Shown here: positions 7,804 to 16,105 of the stretch, in pieces | How the letters are laid out: each line of letters starts with the position of its first letter | Position numbering within the stretch: the stretch's first letter is position 1 | Assembly (NCBI RefSeq): GCF_000975095.1 | Contig: NZ_BBRD01000002.1 | Coordinates: forward strand, 242,183-306,182 | Source: Demequina aestuarii | GTDB taxonomy: Bacteria > Actinomycetota > Actinomycetes > Actinomycetales > Demequinaceae | Direction: 5' to 3' | DNA length: 64,000 nt | Position numbers and translations under genes: made by a program | The notes under the pieces: generated by a model | The model's input: only the letters and a program-made list of their open reading frames with translations | What the model was told of the DNA's origin: nothing | The model's database searches: none

Positions 7804-8640
7804 GTGACCCAGCCGCCTGGCGAATCGTCCGCACCCACCTGCCCTCGGCACCCGGACCGCGTCGCGTACGTGCGCTGCCAGCGCTGCGAGCGGCCGGCGT
7901 GCCCGGAGTGCCAGCGGCCGGCGGCGGTCGGCGTGCTGTGCGTGGACTGCCTCGCTCAGGCGAAGGCTCAGGCACGGCCGATGCGCTCGCGGCTGGGATT
8001 CACGGCGGCCTCGGGGCCGCCCCTGGTCACGTATGTGCTGATCGGGCTGAACATCGCGGTGTTCCTGCTCGCGCCGATGCTCATCGGCGACGGCTGGCAG
8101 GGCTACCTGGGGCTGTGGCCCGGGGCGAGCGAGTCGCTGATCGCTCAGTACGTGAACGTGGGCGACGAGTGGTATCGGTGGATCACCGCCGGGTTCGTCC
8201 AGTTCGGCTTCTTCCACATCGCGATGAACATGGTCGCGCTCTGGCAACTCGGCAATGCGCTCGAGCCGGCGATGGGACGCGTGCGCTTCGCCGCGCTGTA
8301 CTTCGGTTCGCTCCTCGGCTCGTCAGCGGGCGTGATGCTGCTGGCGAACGAGGGCGTCCACGGCGGTGCATCGGGAGCGATCTTCGGCCTGCTCGCCGCC
8401 TACGGCATCGTGCTCAAGCGCCTGCGGCTGCCGTATCAGTCCGTGCTGGTGATCGCCGCGATCTTCATCGGTGGTCCGCTCGTGTCCGAGTTCATCCCTG
8501 CGCTGTCGTTCTTCGCCGGCCTGTCATGGCAGGGCCACCTCGGCGGAGCGGTGGTCGGCGCGATCATCATGCTGGTGATGTTCCGCGGCGTCGACAGCCG
8601 TGAGCGCGCCGCGCGCGCCGGTGCCCAGCCCGGCAACTGA
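7804..8640 (+). CDS. Rhomboid family intramembrane serine protease with zinc-ribbon N-terminus (278 aa)
   Basis: Starts 10 nt after ppiA. Residues 11-52 form a B-box/zinc-ribbon-like module with seven Cys (13, 25, 28, 33, 36, 46, 49) and His16. The membrane domain has six to seven helices with the rhomboid catalytic pair: Ser190 in GGASGAIFG and His245 in GHLGGAVVG, plus HIAMNMVALW with the conserved His and Asn. These enzymes cut single-span membrane proteins within the bilayer. The substrate is unknown. The cytosolic zinc ribbon is common in actinobacterial rhomboids. Confidence 0.92.
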   Translation: MTQPPGESSAPTCPRHPDRVAYVRCQRCERPACPECQRPAAVGVLCVDCLAQAKAQARPMRSRLGFTAASGPPLVTYVLIGLNIAVFLLAPMLIGDGWQGYLGLWPGASESLIAQYVNVGDEWYRWITAGFVQFGFFHIAMNMVALWQLGNALEPAMGRVRFAALYFGSLLGSSAGVMLLANEGVHGGASGAIFGLLAAYGIVLKRLRLPYQSVLVIAAIFIGGPLVSEFIPALSFFAGLSWQGHLGGAVVGAIIMLVMFRGVDSRERAARAGAQPGN

Positions 8641-8711
8641 GCGTCCGCCGCCCCGGGTCCCGCGCATCGGCCGGGCGCCGGCATCCCCCGTTCCACCCCC
8701 AGATGTGAATA

Positions 8712-8767
8712 ACACCGGTGTAGTTGTCCCCAAGGTTGTCCACAGCGGGGGAAAACTACACCGGTGT
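8712..8767. repeat. 14-bp inverted repeat enclosing two DnaA-box-like sequences
   Basis: ACACCGGTGTAGTT (8712-8725) is repeated as its exact reverse complement at 8754-8767. The 28-bp centre holds TTGTCCCCA (8724-8732) and TTGTCCACA (8736-8744); the second equals the DnaA-box consensus of high-GC actinobacteria. Rhomboid and crgA converge here, so the simplest reading is a shared terminator. The ACACCGGTGT core is itself palindromic, so protein binding is also possible. Confidence 0.6.
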
Positions 8768-8796
8768 CACTTCACGGCGAGGACGGGGTCGGTGCG

Positions 8797-9045
8797 CTAC
8801 TTCCAGCGGGTGAGCAGCATCATCGCTGCGGCCATGAACGCGAAGCCCACCAGCAGGTTCCAGTCGCCGATGTCGAGCGGGTACTGAGCGCGCGAGATGT
8901 AGTACGTGATGATCCACGCCGGGCCGATGATCAGCAGCGTCACCGCCGTGGGCAGCAGCCACCGGGGGTTGTCGGTGTCGTCCGGCTTCCCCAGGTTGCG
9001 GGGGGCCTTGTAGACGTTCTTGTCGCGCTTCTTCGAGACGGCCAC
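8797..9045 (-). CDS. crgA: Cell division protein CrgA (82 aa)
   Basis: A small two-helix membrane protein that helps place and recruit the septal peptidoglycan machinery in Actinobacteria. The N-terminus is basic (SKKRDKNVY), helix 1 runs LLPTAVTLLIIGPAWIITYY, then the conserved loop YPLDIGDWN, then helix 2 ending LLTRWK. GTG 9045 is chosen because GGAG (9053-9056) precedes it at 7 nt. Length and motifs are typical. It lies near the rodA/pbpA/pknA/pknB genes, as is usual in the phylum, though not adjacent to them. Confidence 0.95.
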   Translation of the reverse strand: MAVSKKRDKNVYKAPRNLGKPDDTDNPRWLLPTAVTLLIIGPAWIITYYISRAQYPLDIGDWNLLVGFAFMAAAMMLLTRWK

Positions 9046-9161
9046 GGTGGTACTCCGATGCAGGGTTCGGCCCGCGGCGTGCGGGCATGAATGGGGTCCA
9101 GCGTACCTACGCACGGGCCAGACGTCAGCACCCCCACGCGCTCGCGTACGCTTGTCGCATC

Positions 9162-9944
9162 ATGACGACCGATACCCGCGTCCGCGACCACGCGGACGTC
9201 CCCGCGCCGGCGCGGCCCCCGCAGCGTCGCCTCAGCGTGGTGGGGATCCTGGGCGAACTGTTCATCGCGGCGGGCGTGCTCATCGCGCTGTTCGTCGTGT
9301 GGCAGCTGTTCTACACGGACGTTCAGGGCGAGCGCGTGCAGCGCGAGGCCGTCGAGGAGACGGAGTGGGTGCAGCCGGCCATCGTCGCCGCCGACATCGT
9401 CGAGACCATCCCGGACGAGTTGAAGATGCGCGACACGGACCCGCCTGAGATGAGGTACCCCGACTTCGCCGAGAAGCTCGCGGCGCTGATGGTGCCGCGC
9501 TGGGGCGAGGACTACACGAAGATGATCTACGAAGGGGTCACCCGTGCGGACGTGCTCGACCCGCTCGGGATCGGCCACTACCCCGACACCGCGCTCCCCG
9601 GTCAGACCGGCAACTTCGCGATCTCCGCGCACCGGACCACCTACGGCAAGCCGTTCGTGGACATCGACCAGCTCGCTGTCGGCGACGCGCTGATCGTCCA
9701 GACCGGGGACGCCTGGTTCGTGTACACGGTCGAGTCCTGGGACATCGTGACGCCGCAGGACGTCCAGGTGATCGCACCGATGCCGGGCGAGCCCGGCGTC
9801 GAGGCAGACGACCGCTACATCACGCTCACCACCTGCCACCCCAAGTTCTCCGCTGCCGAGCGGTGGGTCGTGCACGGTCGCCTGGACTACTGGGCCCCGA
9901 CCGGGAACGGCGTTCCCGAAGAGCTGCTGGTGGCAGCGCCATGA
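9162..9944 (+). CDS. srtE: Class E sortase (260 aa)
   Basis: A membrane-anchored transpeptidase that cleaves LAxTG-type sorting signals and links the protein to the cell wall. A cytosolic Arg/Pro-rich tail is followed by a helix at about residues 28-50. The sortase barrel carries His157 (SAHRTT), Cys225 in TLTTC and the catalytic Arg at about 234 (AAERW). TACGCT lies about 10 nt upstream of ATG 9162, fitting a leaderless or nearly leaderless message. The DUF3494 protein at 1234 ends in LAATG and is a plausible local substrate. It overlaps the next gene by 4 nt. Confidence 0.9.
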   Translation: MTTDTRVRDHADVPAPARPPQRRLSVVGILGELFIAAGVLIALFVVWQLFYTDVQGERVQREAVEETEWVQPAIVAADIVETIPDELKMRDTDPPEMRYPDFAEKLAALMVPRWGEDYTKMIYEGVTRADVLDPLGIGHYPDTALPGQTGNFAISAHRTTYGKPFVDIDQLAVGDALIVQTGDAWFVYTVESWDIVTPQDVQVIAPMPGEPGVEADDRYITLTTCHPKFSAAERWVVHGRLDYWAPTGNGVPEELLVAAP

Positions 9945-10105
9945 TCTCGACCATGATCTGGAACGCGCTGCCGGGGCCGGCGGTGCTGCGCGTGCTGCTG
10001 CTCCTCCTCATGCTCGCCGCGGTGGTCTTCGTGCTGTTCGAGTATGTGTTCCCCTGGGCGTCCGAGTACTTTGCGATCCAAGAGACCACCGTGGAGGAGC
10101 CATGA
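9941..10105 (+). CDS. Small membrane protein between sortase and amidotransferase (54 aa)
   Basis: ATGA overlaps join it to the sortase upstream and to the amidotransferase downstream, so it sits inside one translational chain. One hydrophobic helix runs at about residues 14-38 (VLRVLLLLLMLAAVVFVLFEYVF), followed by an acidic end (QETTVEEP). I know no function; a small protein of this type between srtE and pabA/trpG recurs in Micrococcales as far as I recall. A second ATG four codons in is an alternative start. Confidence 0.7.
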   Translation: MISTMIWNALPGPAVLRVLLLLLMLAAVVFVLFEYVFPWASEYFAIQETTVEEP

Positions 10106-10728
10106 CCCGCATCCTTGTGATCGACAACTACGACTCGTTCGTCTACACGATCGTGGGCTACCTGCGCCAGATGGGCGCGGAGACCGTGGTGGTGCGCAAC
10201 GACGCGGTGGCGGAGGCCGATGCGATCGCTGAGTATGACGGCGTGCTGGTGTCACCGGGTCCCGGCACTCCTGCGGAGGCGGGCGCCTCGAACGACGTCA
10301 TCCGCGAGTGTGCGCGCACCCGCACCCCCATGCTGGGCATCTGCCTGGGCCACCAGGCCCTCGCCGAGGTCTACGGCGGGGTCGTCTCACACGCCCCCGA
10401 GCTGATGCACGGCAAGACCTCCCACGTCAGGCACGAGGGCGGTTCGGTGCTGCGCGGGCTCGCATCGCCGTTCACCGCCACGCGCTATCACTCGCTCGCA
10501 GTCGAGACCGACACGGTCTCGGATGAGCTCGAAGTGACGGCCCGGACGGACAACGGCATCATCATGGGCCTGCAGCACCGCGAGCTGCCACTGCACGGCG
10601 TGCAGTTCCACCCCGAGTCGGTGCTGACCGAGGGCGGCCATCGCCTGCTGGCGAACTGGCTCGAGGTGTGCGGGATGCCCGATGCGGAGGGGCGGTCAGC
10701 GGGCCTGTCCCCGCTCGTGCGTCAGTAG
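10102..10728 (+). CDS. pabA: Glutamine amidotransferase, PabA/TrpG type (208 aa)
   Basis: The glutaminase subunit that supplies ammonia to aminodeoxychorismate synthase or anthranilate synthase. The class I amidotransferase triad is visible: Cys in GICLGHQ, and His and Glu in HPES near the C-terminus. The opening ILVIDNYDSFVYTIVGYL and the oxyanion-loop segment SPGPGTP are typical. It stands away from other trp or pab genes here, next to sortase and pknB-type genes, a placement common in Actinobacteria where it may serve both folate and tryptophan synthesis. Choosing between pabA and trpG needs phylogeny. Confidence 0.9.
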   Translation: MTRILVIDNYDSFVYTIVGYLRQMGAETVVVRNDAVAEADAIAEYDGVLVSPGPGTPAEAGASNDVIRECARTRTPMLGICLGHQALAEVYGGVVSHAPELMHGKTSHVRHEGGSVLRGLASPFTATRYHSLAVETDTVSDELEVTARTDNGIIMGLQHRELPLHGVQFHPESVLTEGGHRLLANWLEVCGMPDAEGRSAGLSPLVRQ

Positions 10729-10744
10729 GCGGTCAGCGCCGCCG

Positions 10745-11623
10745 CTAGAGCCAGCCGTTCCACACGACGATCAGCAGCATCGTCACGAGGAACCCCACGG
10801 GCTGGTTGAGCCACAGGAAGGTCCGCCACCCGCGGTTCGCCTGTTCGCAGGTGACGTCGGTCACGTTCCAGAACCGGGCGGTCGACGCCGCGTACGCGAG
10901 CGGCAGCGCGGCCGCCAGGATGCCGGGCCACGGCATCGCGAGCAGCACGGCCGATGCGGCGACGTAGAGCACGGTGGCGAGGCGGGCGGTGGCGCGCGCG
11001 CCGAGCACGGTCGCGATCGAGCCGATGCCTCCTTCGCGGTCCGCGCGGACGTCCTGCACCGCGCCGAAGGCGTGGCTCGCCATTCCCCACGCGATGAACG
11101 CCGCCCACACGGGCCAGACGCCCGGGTCCGTGAGTGACACGCCGGCGAGCACCAACGCATACAGCAGCGGGCCCACGAAGTGCAGCGACGAGGTCAGGGA
11201 GTCGAGGAATGGGCGCTCCTTGAACCGCAGTCCCGGCGCCGAGTAGGCGACGACCCCGAACAGCACCAGCGCCAGCGTGATCGCCGCCGCGACGCCGCCC
11301 TGCAGCGCGAGCCAGATCGCCGGAGGCAGCGTGGTGAGCGCGCTCGTCCACAGGATGCCTCGGTGGATGCGGGCCGCCTCGGCCCGGTCGCGGATGACGT
11401 CGCCCTCGACGCCGCCCTTGCGCGGGTTCGCGAGGTCGGACTCGTAGTCGAAGACGTCGTTGACGCCGTACATCAGGAGGTTGTACGGGACGAGGAAGAA
11501 CAGGGTGCCCACCACGAGCACCGCGTCGATCTCGCGCACCGCCATGAGAAAGGCGGCGGCGAACGGGAACGCGGTGTTCACCCAGCTGATGGGGCGCGAG
11601 GCCCTCACGATGGCCGCGATCAC
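10745..11623 (-). CDS. crtEb: Lycopene elongase / UbiA-family prenyltransferase (292 aa)
   Basis: Adds C5 dimethylallyl units to lycopene on the way to C50 carotenoids. It is an integral membrane UbiA-fold protein with both Asp-rich motifs: NDVFDYESD (residues 55-63) and DVRADREGG in the second half. About eight hydrophobic helices are visible. GTG 11623 overlaps the crtYd stop by 4 nt, and it is the last gene of the crt operon. The operon order matches the Corynebacterium decaprenoxanthin cluster, which supports an elongase rather than a quinone-type substrate. It converges with pabA, with only 16 bp between stops. Confidence 0.85.
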   Translation of the reverse strand: MIAAIVRASRPISWVNTAFPFAAAFLMAVREIDAVLVVGTLFFLVPYNLLMYGVNDVFDYESDLANPRKGGVEGDVIRDRAEAARIHRGILWTSALTTLPPAIWLALQGGVAAAITLALVLFGVVAYSAPGLRFKERPFLDSLTSSLHFVGPLLYALVLAGVSLTDPGVWPVWAAFIAWGMASHAFGAVQDVRADREGGIGSIATVLGARATARLATVLYVAASAVLLAMPWPGILAAALPLAYAASTARFWNVTDVTCEQANRGWRTFLWLNQPVGFLVTMLLIVVWNGWL

Positions 11624-11970
11624 GGCTGCGGCTCCTGGGCATCGTGGTCCGCGGCGCCGGTGCTCGTGGCGCCCGCGCTCCCGTCTCGACGTCGCCCGAA
11701 CAGGATCCACAGTGCCGGCACCAGCATGACCGAGCCGATCGCGTACGCGAGGTCTTCGATGGGGGCGATGGGCATGAGCACGCCGCTGATGAGCGACTCG
11801 TCGTAGGCCACGAGCCCCACTCCGACGATGATGTTGTCGAAGACCACCGTGAGCACGAGCAGCACCAGCGCGGTGAGCAGCAGTGGCGGTCGCTCGACGC
11901 GCCTGAGGACGGGCACGGTCGCGGCCGCGATGAGGGCGAGCGCGACCACGGACAGCACCACGTAGGTCAC
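11620..11970 (-). CDS. crtYd: Heterodimeric carotenoid cyclase subunit, CrtYd/CrtYf type (116 aa)
   Basis: The second subunit of a two-part lycopene (or C50) cyclase found in Actinobacteria. It has three hydrophobic helices and the family signature PIEDLAYA; PIEE/PIED motifs in the paired subunits form the active site. GTG 11970 overlaps the crtYc stop by 4 nt, and the stop overlaps the crtEb start, so the three are translationally coupled. The C-terminal tail after ILFGRRR is polar and unconserved. Ring type (beta, epsilon or gamma) cannot be read from the sequence. Confidence 0.85.
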   Translation of the reverse strand: MTYVVLSVVALALIAAATVPVLRRVERPPLLLTALVLLVLTVVFDNIIVGVGLVAYDESLISGVLMPIAPIEDLAYAIGSVMLVPALWILFGRRRDGSAGATSTGAADHDAQEPQP

Positions 11971-12308
11971 AGCTCCGCTCCGCCCTCGACGGCTCGGGAG
12001 CGGCGCGAGCGCGAGTACGCCCGCCACAGCAGCAGCGTCTGGTAGGTCAGCAGCGTGAGGAACGCGACCTCCTCGATGGGCACCTCGGGCGCGACCAGCA
12101 CGCCCGTCATGTAGGGCGCGTCGCCGCGGAAGAAGATTCCAAGACCCACCCCCACGAGGTCCCACACAAGAAAGACCATGACGGCCGACGCCAGCGTGAG
12201 AAGAGTGCGGCGGGTCTCCACGAACAGGGCGAGGCGATACCGCCAGTCGAGCGTGCCGAGGCCCAGCAGGCTCACGGTGAGCGCACCCAGGTAGAGCCAG
12301 GAGGTCAC
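11967..12308 (-). CDS. crtYc: Heterodimeric carotenoid cyclase subunit, CrtYc/CrtYe type (113 aa)
   Basis: The first subunit of the two-part cyclase. Three membrane helices surround the conserved LDWRYRLALF, FLVWDLVGVGLGIFFRG and PEVPIEEVAFL segments; the last carries the PxEE active-site motif. GTG 12308 overlaps the crtI stop by 4 nt. It works with the adjacent crtYd product in the membrane. Sequence features identify the family firmly but not the ring geometry. Confidence 0.87.
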   Translation of the reverse strand: MTSWLYLGALTVSLLGLGTLDWRYRLALFVETRRTLLTLASAVMVFLVWDLVGVGLGIFFRGDAPYMTGVLVAPEVPIEEVAFLTLLTYQTLLLWRAYSRSRRSRAVEGGAEL

Positions 12309-13954
12309 GACCCCGCCTGCGGTGGCGATGCGGGACGCGGCGCGGAGGAGGCCCCGAGCGAGCGCGCGAGGTCGCCGAGCGGGCCCCGTCTGCGGGAACG
12401 CGCGAGGTAGCCGGCCGGGAGCGGGGTGTTCAACGGGTGGGCCGAGGTCTCCCCGAGCAGCCGCTTCGCCACGAGCTCTGCCGAGATGAGGCAGATCGGC
12501 ACCCCGATGCCGGGCGCGGTCGACGCGCCCGCGTAGAGCAGGTGGGACACCTTGCTGGAGATGTTGCGGGGGCGGAACATGGCGGACTGCAGGAGGGTGT
12601 GCTCGAGCCCGAGCGCGCCACCCTTGAAGGCGGACAGTGACGCGGCGAAGTCCGAGGGCGTCAGGATCGCCTTGATCGAGGTGCGCGAACGCAGGTCGGG
12701 AACCCCAGCCCAGGCGCCCACCTGGTCGAGGTAGCGCGCCGCGTGCTGTTCCATCGCCTCCCGCGACTCCGGAGTCGCCCCGAGCGCGGGCTCGGCGGGG
12801 AACGGCACCAGCATCACGAGGTTCTCGTGCCCGGCCGGCGCCGTGGAGGGGTCGGTGGCCGTGGTGCGGGACACATAGACAGAGGCGGGATGAGGCACCT
12901 CGCCGCGCTCCATGATCGCTTGGAAGTTGGCGTCCCAGTCCTGGGTGAAGAACAGCGAGTGGTGCTTCAGCTCGGGAAGCTCGCCTTCGACGCCGGCCAT
13001 CACGAGCAGCGCGCTGACGCCCGGCCGCACCTTGCGCCACGACTTCTCGGGGCGGGCGCGGTGCTCCTCCTCGAGGAGCTCAGTCTCGGTGTGGTGCATG
13101 TCCGCGGAGGACACCACCGCATCGGCCCGGAGCGTCTCGCCGTCCGCGAGGGTGACGCCCACGGCCCGGCCGTCCTCGACCACGATGCGGCGGACATCGG
13201 CGCCGGTGCGGATGGTCACTCCCTCGGCCACGGCTGCACGCTCGAGGGCCTCCACGACCGCGTAGAGACCGCCGCGCGGATAGCGGACGCCGTCGCGCAG
13301 GTCGAGATGGCTCATGAGCGAGAACAGCGACGGCACGCGATCGGGGGAGGATCCCAGGAACACGGCGTGGAAGCCGAGCAGCTGACGCAGGCGGGGATCC
13401 TGCACACGTCCCGCGATGCGAGATCCAAGGGAGCGCGTCAGCAGCGGGAGGAGCGACCCCAGGCGTGGGAGAAGGGAGCGATCAGCGACCGACAGCGGAC
13501 GCTCGAAGGTCGTGTAGAGGAACCTGTCGAGAGCGAGCCGGTAGAGGTCTGTGGCCTCATCCACGTAGTCGGCGATCGCCTGGCCATCGCCCGGAGACAT
13601 CTCGTCGAACCGGGCACGGTTCGTGTCTGACGACGCTGTGACCTCGAGCACGTCCGCCAGCGCGGCGCTGTCGCGCTCGAAGAACACCTGGTACCGCGGG
13701 TCGAGGTCGATGAGGTCGAGCTCGTCCTCGACGCGACGGCCGAGCAGCGCGAAGAAGTGCTCGAAGGCCTCGGGCATCAGATACCAGGACGGTCCGGTGT
13801 CGAACGTGAAGCCATCGACCTCGAGCCGGCCGGCGCGGCCGCCCACGCGATCGTGCCGCTCCACCAGCGTGACGTCCGCGCCGCCGCGCGCGAGCAGCGC
13901 GGCGCTCGCGAGACCGCTCACCCCACCGCCGATGACCACCACGTGACCGCTCAT
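12305..13954 (-). CDS. crtI: Phytoene desaturase (549 aa)
   Basis: An FAD-dependent desaturase that converts phytoene to lycopene. The N-terminal dinucleotide fold starts VVIGGGVSGLASAALLA, followed by the CrtI-type FDTGPSWYLMPE. The C-terminal flavin signature VSHLLYAGASTAPGIGVP is present. It is slightly longer than many CrtI proteins because of a polar, Arg/Pro-rich tail. ATG 13954 lies 13 nt after the crtB stop with an AAAGGCG ribosome-binding site. It is the third gene of the operon. Confidence 0.93.
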   Translation of the reverse strand: MSGHVVVIGGGVSGLASAALLARGGADVTLVERHDRVGGRAGRLEVDGFTFDTGPSWYLMPEAFEHFFALLGRRVEDELDLIDLDPRYQVFFERDSAALADVLEVTASSDTNRARFDEMSPGDGQAIADYVDEATDLYRLALDRFLYTTFERPLSVADRSLLPRLGSLLPLLTRSLGSRIAGRVQDPRLRQLLGFHAVFLGSSPDRVPSLFSLMSHLDLRDGVRYPRGGLYAVVEALERAAVAEGVTIRTGADVRRIVVEDGRAVGVTLADGETLRADAVVSSADMHHTETELLEEEHRARPEKSWRKVRPGVSALLVMAGVEGELPELKHHSLFFTQDWDANFQAIMERGEVPHPASVYVSRTTATDPSTAPAGHENLVMLVPFPAEPALGATPESREAMEQHAARYLDQVGAWAGVPDLRSRTSIKAILTPSDFAASLSAFKGGALGLEHTLLQSAMFRPRNISSKVSHLLYAGASTAPGIGVPICLISAELVAKRLLGETSAHPLNTPLPAGYLARSRRRGPLGDLARSLGASSAPRPASPPQAGS

Positions 13955-13967
13955 GAGTTGTCGCCTT

Positions 13968-14876
13968 TCACGCCGATGCCTGCAGGGAGTCCCGCCGGGG
14001 CGCGGTCCATGGACACGAGTTCCGCAGCGCCAGGTACAGCTTGGTGCCGTTCGCGACGCGGACGCGCGCGCCCGCGAGGGACGCGGCGGGGGTGGCCTCG
14101 ATCTCATCGAGGAGCCGCGCGTAGATGTCGATCGTGGTGCGGACGGCTGCAGCAGAGCGCCGGGGCAGGCCGGCGAGGCACGCCTCGGCGGCGGCCACGT
14201 CCGCCCGACAGTCCGCGACCAGTTCCGCGACGCGGGCGTCCGTGAGGGTGGATGAGGTGACGCCCGGGAAGTAGGAGCGACCCAGGCGGTCCTCGTCCGC
14301 ACCAAGATCGCGCAGGAAGTTCACCTTCTGATATGCGGCGCCCAGTCGGCGCGCGCCCTCGCGCATGTCCGCGTCGAGCGGCCGCGGCCCGGAGCCGGCG
14401 TTCGCGAAGACCGCGAGGCACATCTCGCCCACCACCTCGGCGGAGCCGAAGACGTACGACGCGAAGGACTCCTCGTCGTGTACCGCGCGCTCTAGGTCCA
14501 TCCGCATGGACGCGAAGAACGGGTCGGTCTGCTCGCGGGTGATGCCGACTGCGGTCGCGGTGGCGCCGAACGCGTGCGCCACGAGGTTGGTCGAGTATCC
14601 GGAGGTCATGGCGCGCCACACCTCGGCCTCGAAGCCATCGAGCAGTTCGGCGGCGTCGGCGCCCTGATAGGTGTCGACGATCTCGTCCGCCACCCTCACC
14701 ATCGCGTAGACCGACGCGATGTGGCGCCGCTGGGTGGGACTCAGCATGCGCGCGCCCATGCCGAACGACGTGGAGTAGCGGGAGATGACCTGGGCGGCGG
14801 CGGCGTGAGCCGCCTCGTCGTACAGCGCCATCGACGTCTCGTTGCTCTGATGCACCCGGCGGCGAGCAGAGGTCAC
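13968..14876 (-). CDS. crtB: Phytoene synthase (302 aa)
   Basis: Condenses two geranylgeranyl diphosphates to phytoene. Both Asp-rich Mg-binding regions of the trans-isoprenyl diphosphate synthase fold are present: DEIVD (residues 64-68) and the second in QKVNFLRDLGADEDRLGR. GTG 14876 overlaps the crtE stop by 4 nt and is preferred over an internal ATG at 14831. Length is typical. Confidence 0.93.
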   Translation of the reverse strand: MTSARRRVHQSNETSMALYDEAAHAAAAQVISRYSTSFGMGARMLSPTQRRHIASVYAMVRVADEIVDTYQGADAAELLDGFEAEVWRAMTSGYSTNLVAHAFGATATAVGITREQTDPFFASMRMDLERAVHDEESFASYVFGSAEVVGEMCLAVFANAGSGPRPLDADMREGARRLGAAYQKVNFLRDLGADEDRLGRSYFPGVTSSTLTDARVAELVADCRADVAAAEACLAGLPRRSAAAVRTTIDIYARLLDEIEATPAASLAGARVRVANGTKLYLALRNSCPWTAPRRDSLQASA

Positions 14877-15955
14877 GACGACCGCCCGTCGAGAGTGTCG
14901 ACCAAGTCGACCAGGTACCCGCTCAGTGGTGCCGGCACTCGCTCACGGGCGATGCGGGCGGCGTCCCTCGCGTAGCGCCGAGAGAGGGCCGTGGTGCGTC
15001 CGCGCGCCCCCGTCTCGACCAGGATCTCCCGCACGCGATCCGCATCGGCGCTCGTGAGGTCCGGGTCTCCGACGTGGCGCTCCAGCACGGCGAGCTGATC
15101 CGCAGAGGCGGCCACGAAGCCCTGGCGCACCAGCTCTGTGCGCTTGCCCGCGCGCAGATCGGACAGGTTCGACTTGCCCGTCTCGCCCGGGTCGCCGAAC
15201 ACCCCCAGGTCGTCATCAGCCAACTGAAAGCTCAGTCCCAGACCGGTGCCGATGCGCTCGAGGTGGGACACCATCGTGGGGTCCGCCCCCGCGAGTTGGG
15301 CTCCCGCGAGCAGCGGCACGACGAACGAGTAGGTCGCGGTCTTGAGCTCCGCGACGCGGAGGGCGTCCGCCTCCGCGACGGGAGTCAGGTCGCCGTACAT
15401 GTCGAGCAGCTCGCCCGCGATGGTGGCGCGCACCGCCCGGGTGATGAGGTCGAGGCACGCGATCCGATGGTGCGCGGGCAGGCTCGTGCGCGACACCAGG
15501 TCGTAGGCGCTCGACAGCGCCAGGTCTCCGCCCAGCAGTGCGGCCGAGAGCACATGGTCCTCGACCTGGTCGGCGGGAAGGTCGCGATCCGCGAGGTCCG
15601 CTCGACGGCAACCGGCAACGTTGGGGCGACCGCGCCTCACCTCGTCGTGATCCAGAATGTCGTCGTGCACGAGCATCGCGGTGTGGAGCATCTCCATCGC
15701 GGCAGCGACGGGAACCACGGCCTCGGCATCGTCGCCGCCCAGTCCCGCGTAGGCGGCGAGGGTCAGCGACGGGCGGAGGTTCTTGCCGCCGGAGAACTGC
15801 TCGCCGATGGATCGCCACAGCCGCGCGTAGTCGGGGCCCGCGACCGGGAGTTCCGCAGCGGCGGCGCGGACGTGTGCGCCGAGGGTCTCGTGGACGTGCG
15901 GAAGCCGCGCATCCACGAAGGAGCGCAGGCCGTCTGTGGTCAGCACCGGTGACAT
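14873..15955 (-). CDS. crtE: Geranylgeranyl diphosphate synthase (360 aa)
   Basis: The first committed gene of the carotenoid operon; makes C20 diphosphate from IPP and shorter allylic diphosphates. It has the first Asp-rich motif DDILD (residues 98-102), the upstream GGKNLRPSL and the second Asp-rich region LADDDLGVFGD. ATG 15955 gives a family-like N-terminus; ATG 15991 would add 12 residues (MSRALPD...). The promoter must lie in the 150 bp between this start and the pknB stop. No IPP isomerase gene is present in the window. Confidence 0.9.
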   Translation of the reverse strand: MSPVLTTDGLRSFVDARLPHVHETLGAHVRAAAAELPVAGPDYARLWRSIGEQFSGGKNLRPSLTLAAYAGLGGDDAEAVVPVAAAMEMLHTAMLVHDDILDHDEVRRGRPNVAGCRRADLADRDLPADQVEDHVLSAALLGGDLALSSAYDLVSRTSLPAHHRIACLDLITRAVRATIAGELLDMYGDLTPVAEADALRVAELKTATYSFVVPLLAGAQLAGADPTMVSHLERIGTGLGLSFQLADDDLGVFGDPGETGKSNLSDLRAGKRTELVRQGFVAASADQLAVLERHVGDPDLTSADADRVREILVETGARGRTTALSRRYARDAARIARERVPAPLSGYLVDLVDTLDGRSS

Positions 15956-16060
15956 GATGACCCGGTCAACGTCGGGCAAAGCCCGCGACATTCCCGGAGA
16001 GTCGCGGCCGTGTCAGGCCTGCCTTCACCTGCGGTGCGGAGAGCCTCGGAGCGGCGCACG

Positions 16061-16099
16061 CGCGCATCGGCCGTGGTCATGGCTCATCGCCGATGCGCG
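16061..16099 (-). terminator. Hairpin downstream of pknB
   Basis: CGCGCATCGGC (16061-16071) is the exact reverse complement of GCCGATGCGCG (16089-16099), with a 17-nt loop. It lies 7 bp beyond the pknB stop and before crtE. Most likely it ends the fhaA-pknB message, separating it from the carotenoid operon that continues in the same direction. Confidence 0.55.
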
Positions 16100-16105
16100 C
16101 CATGG

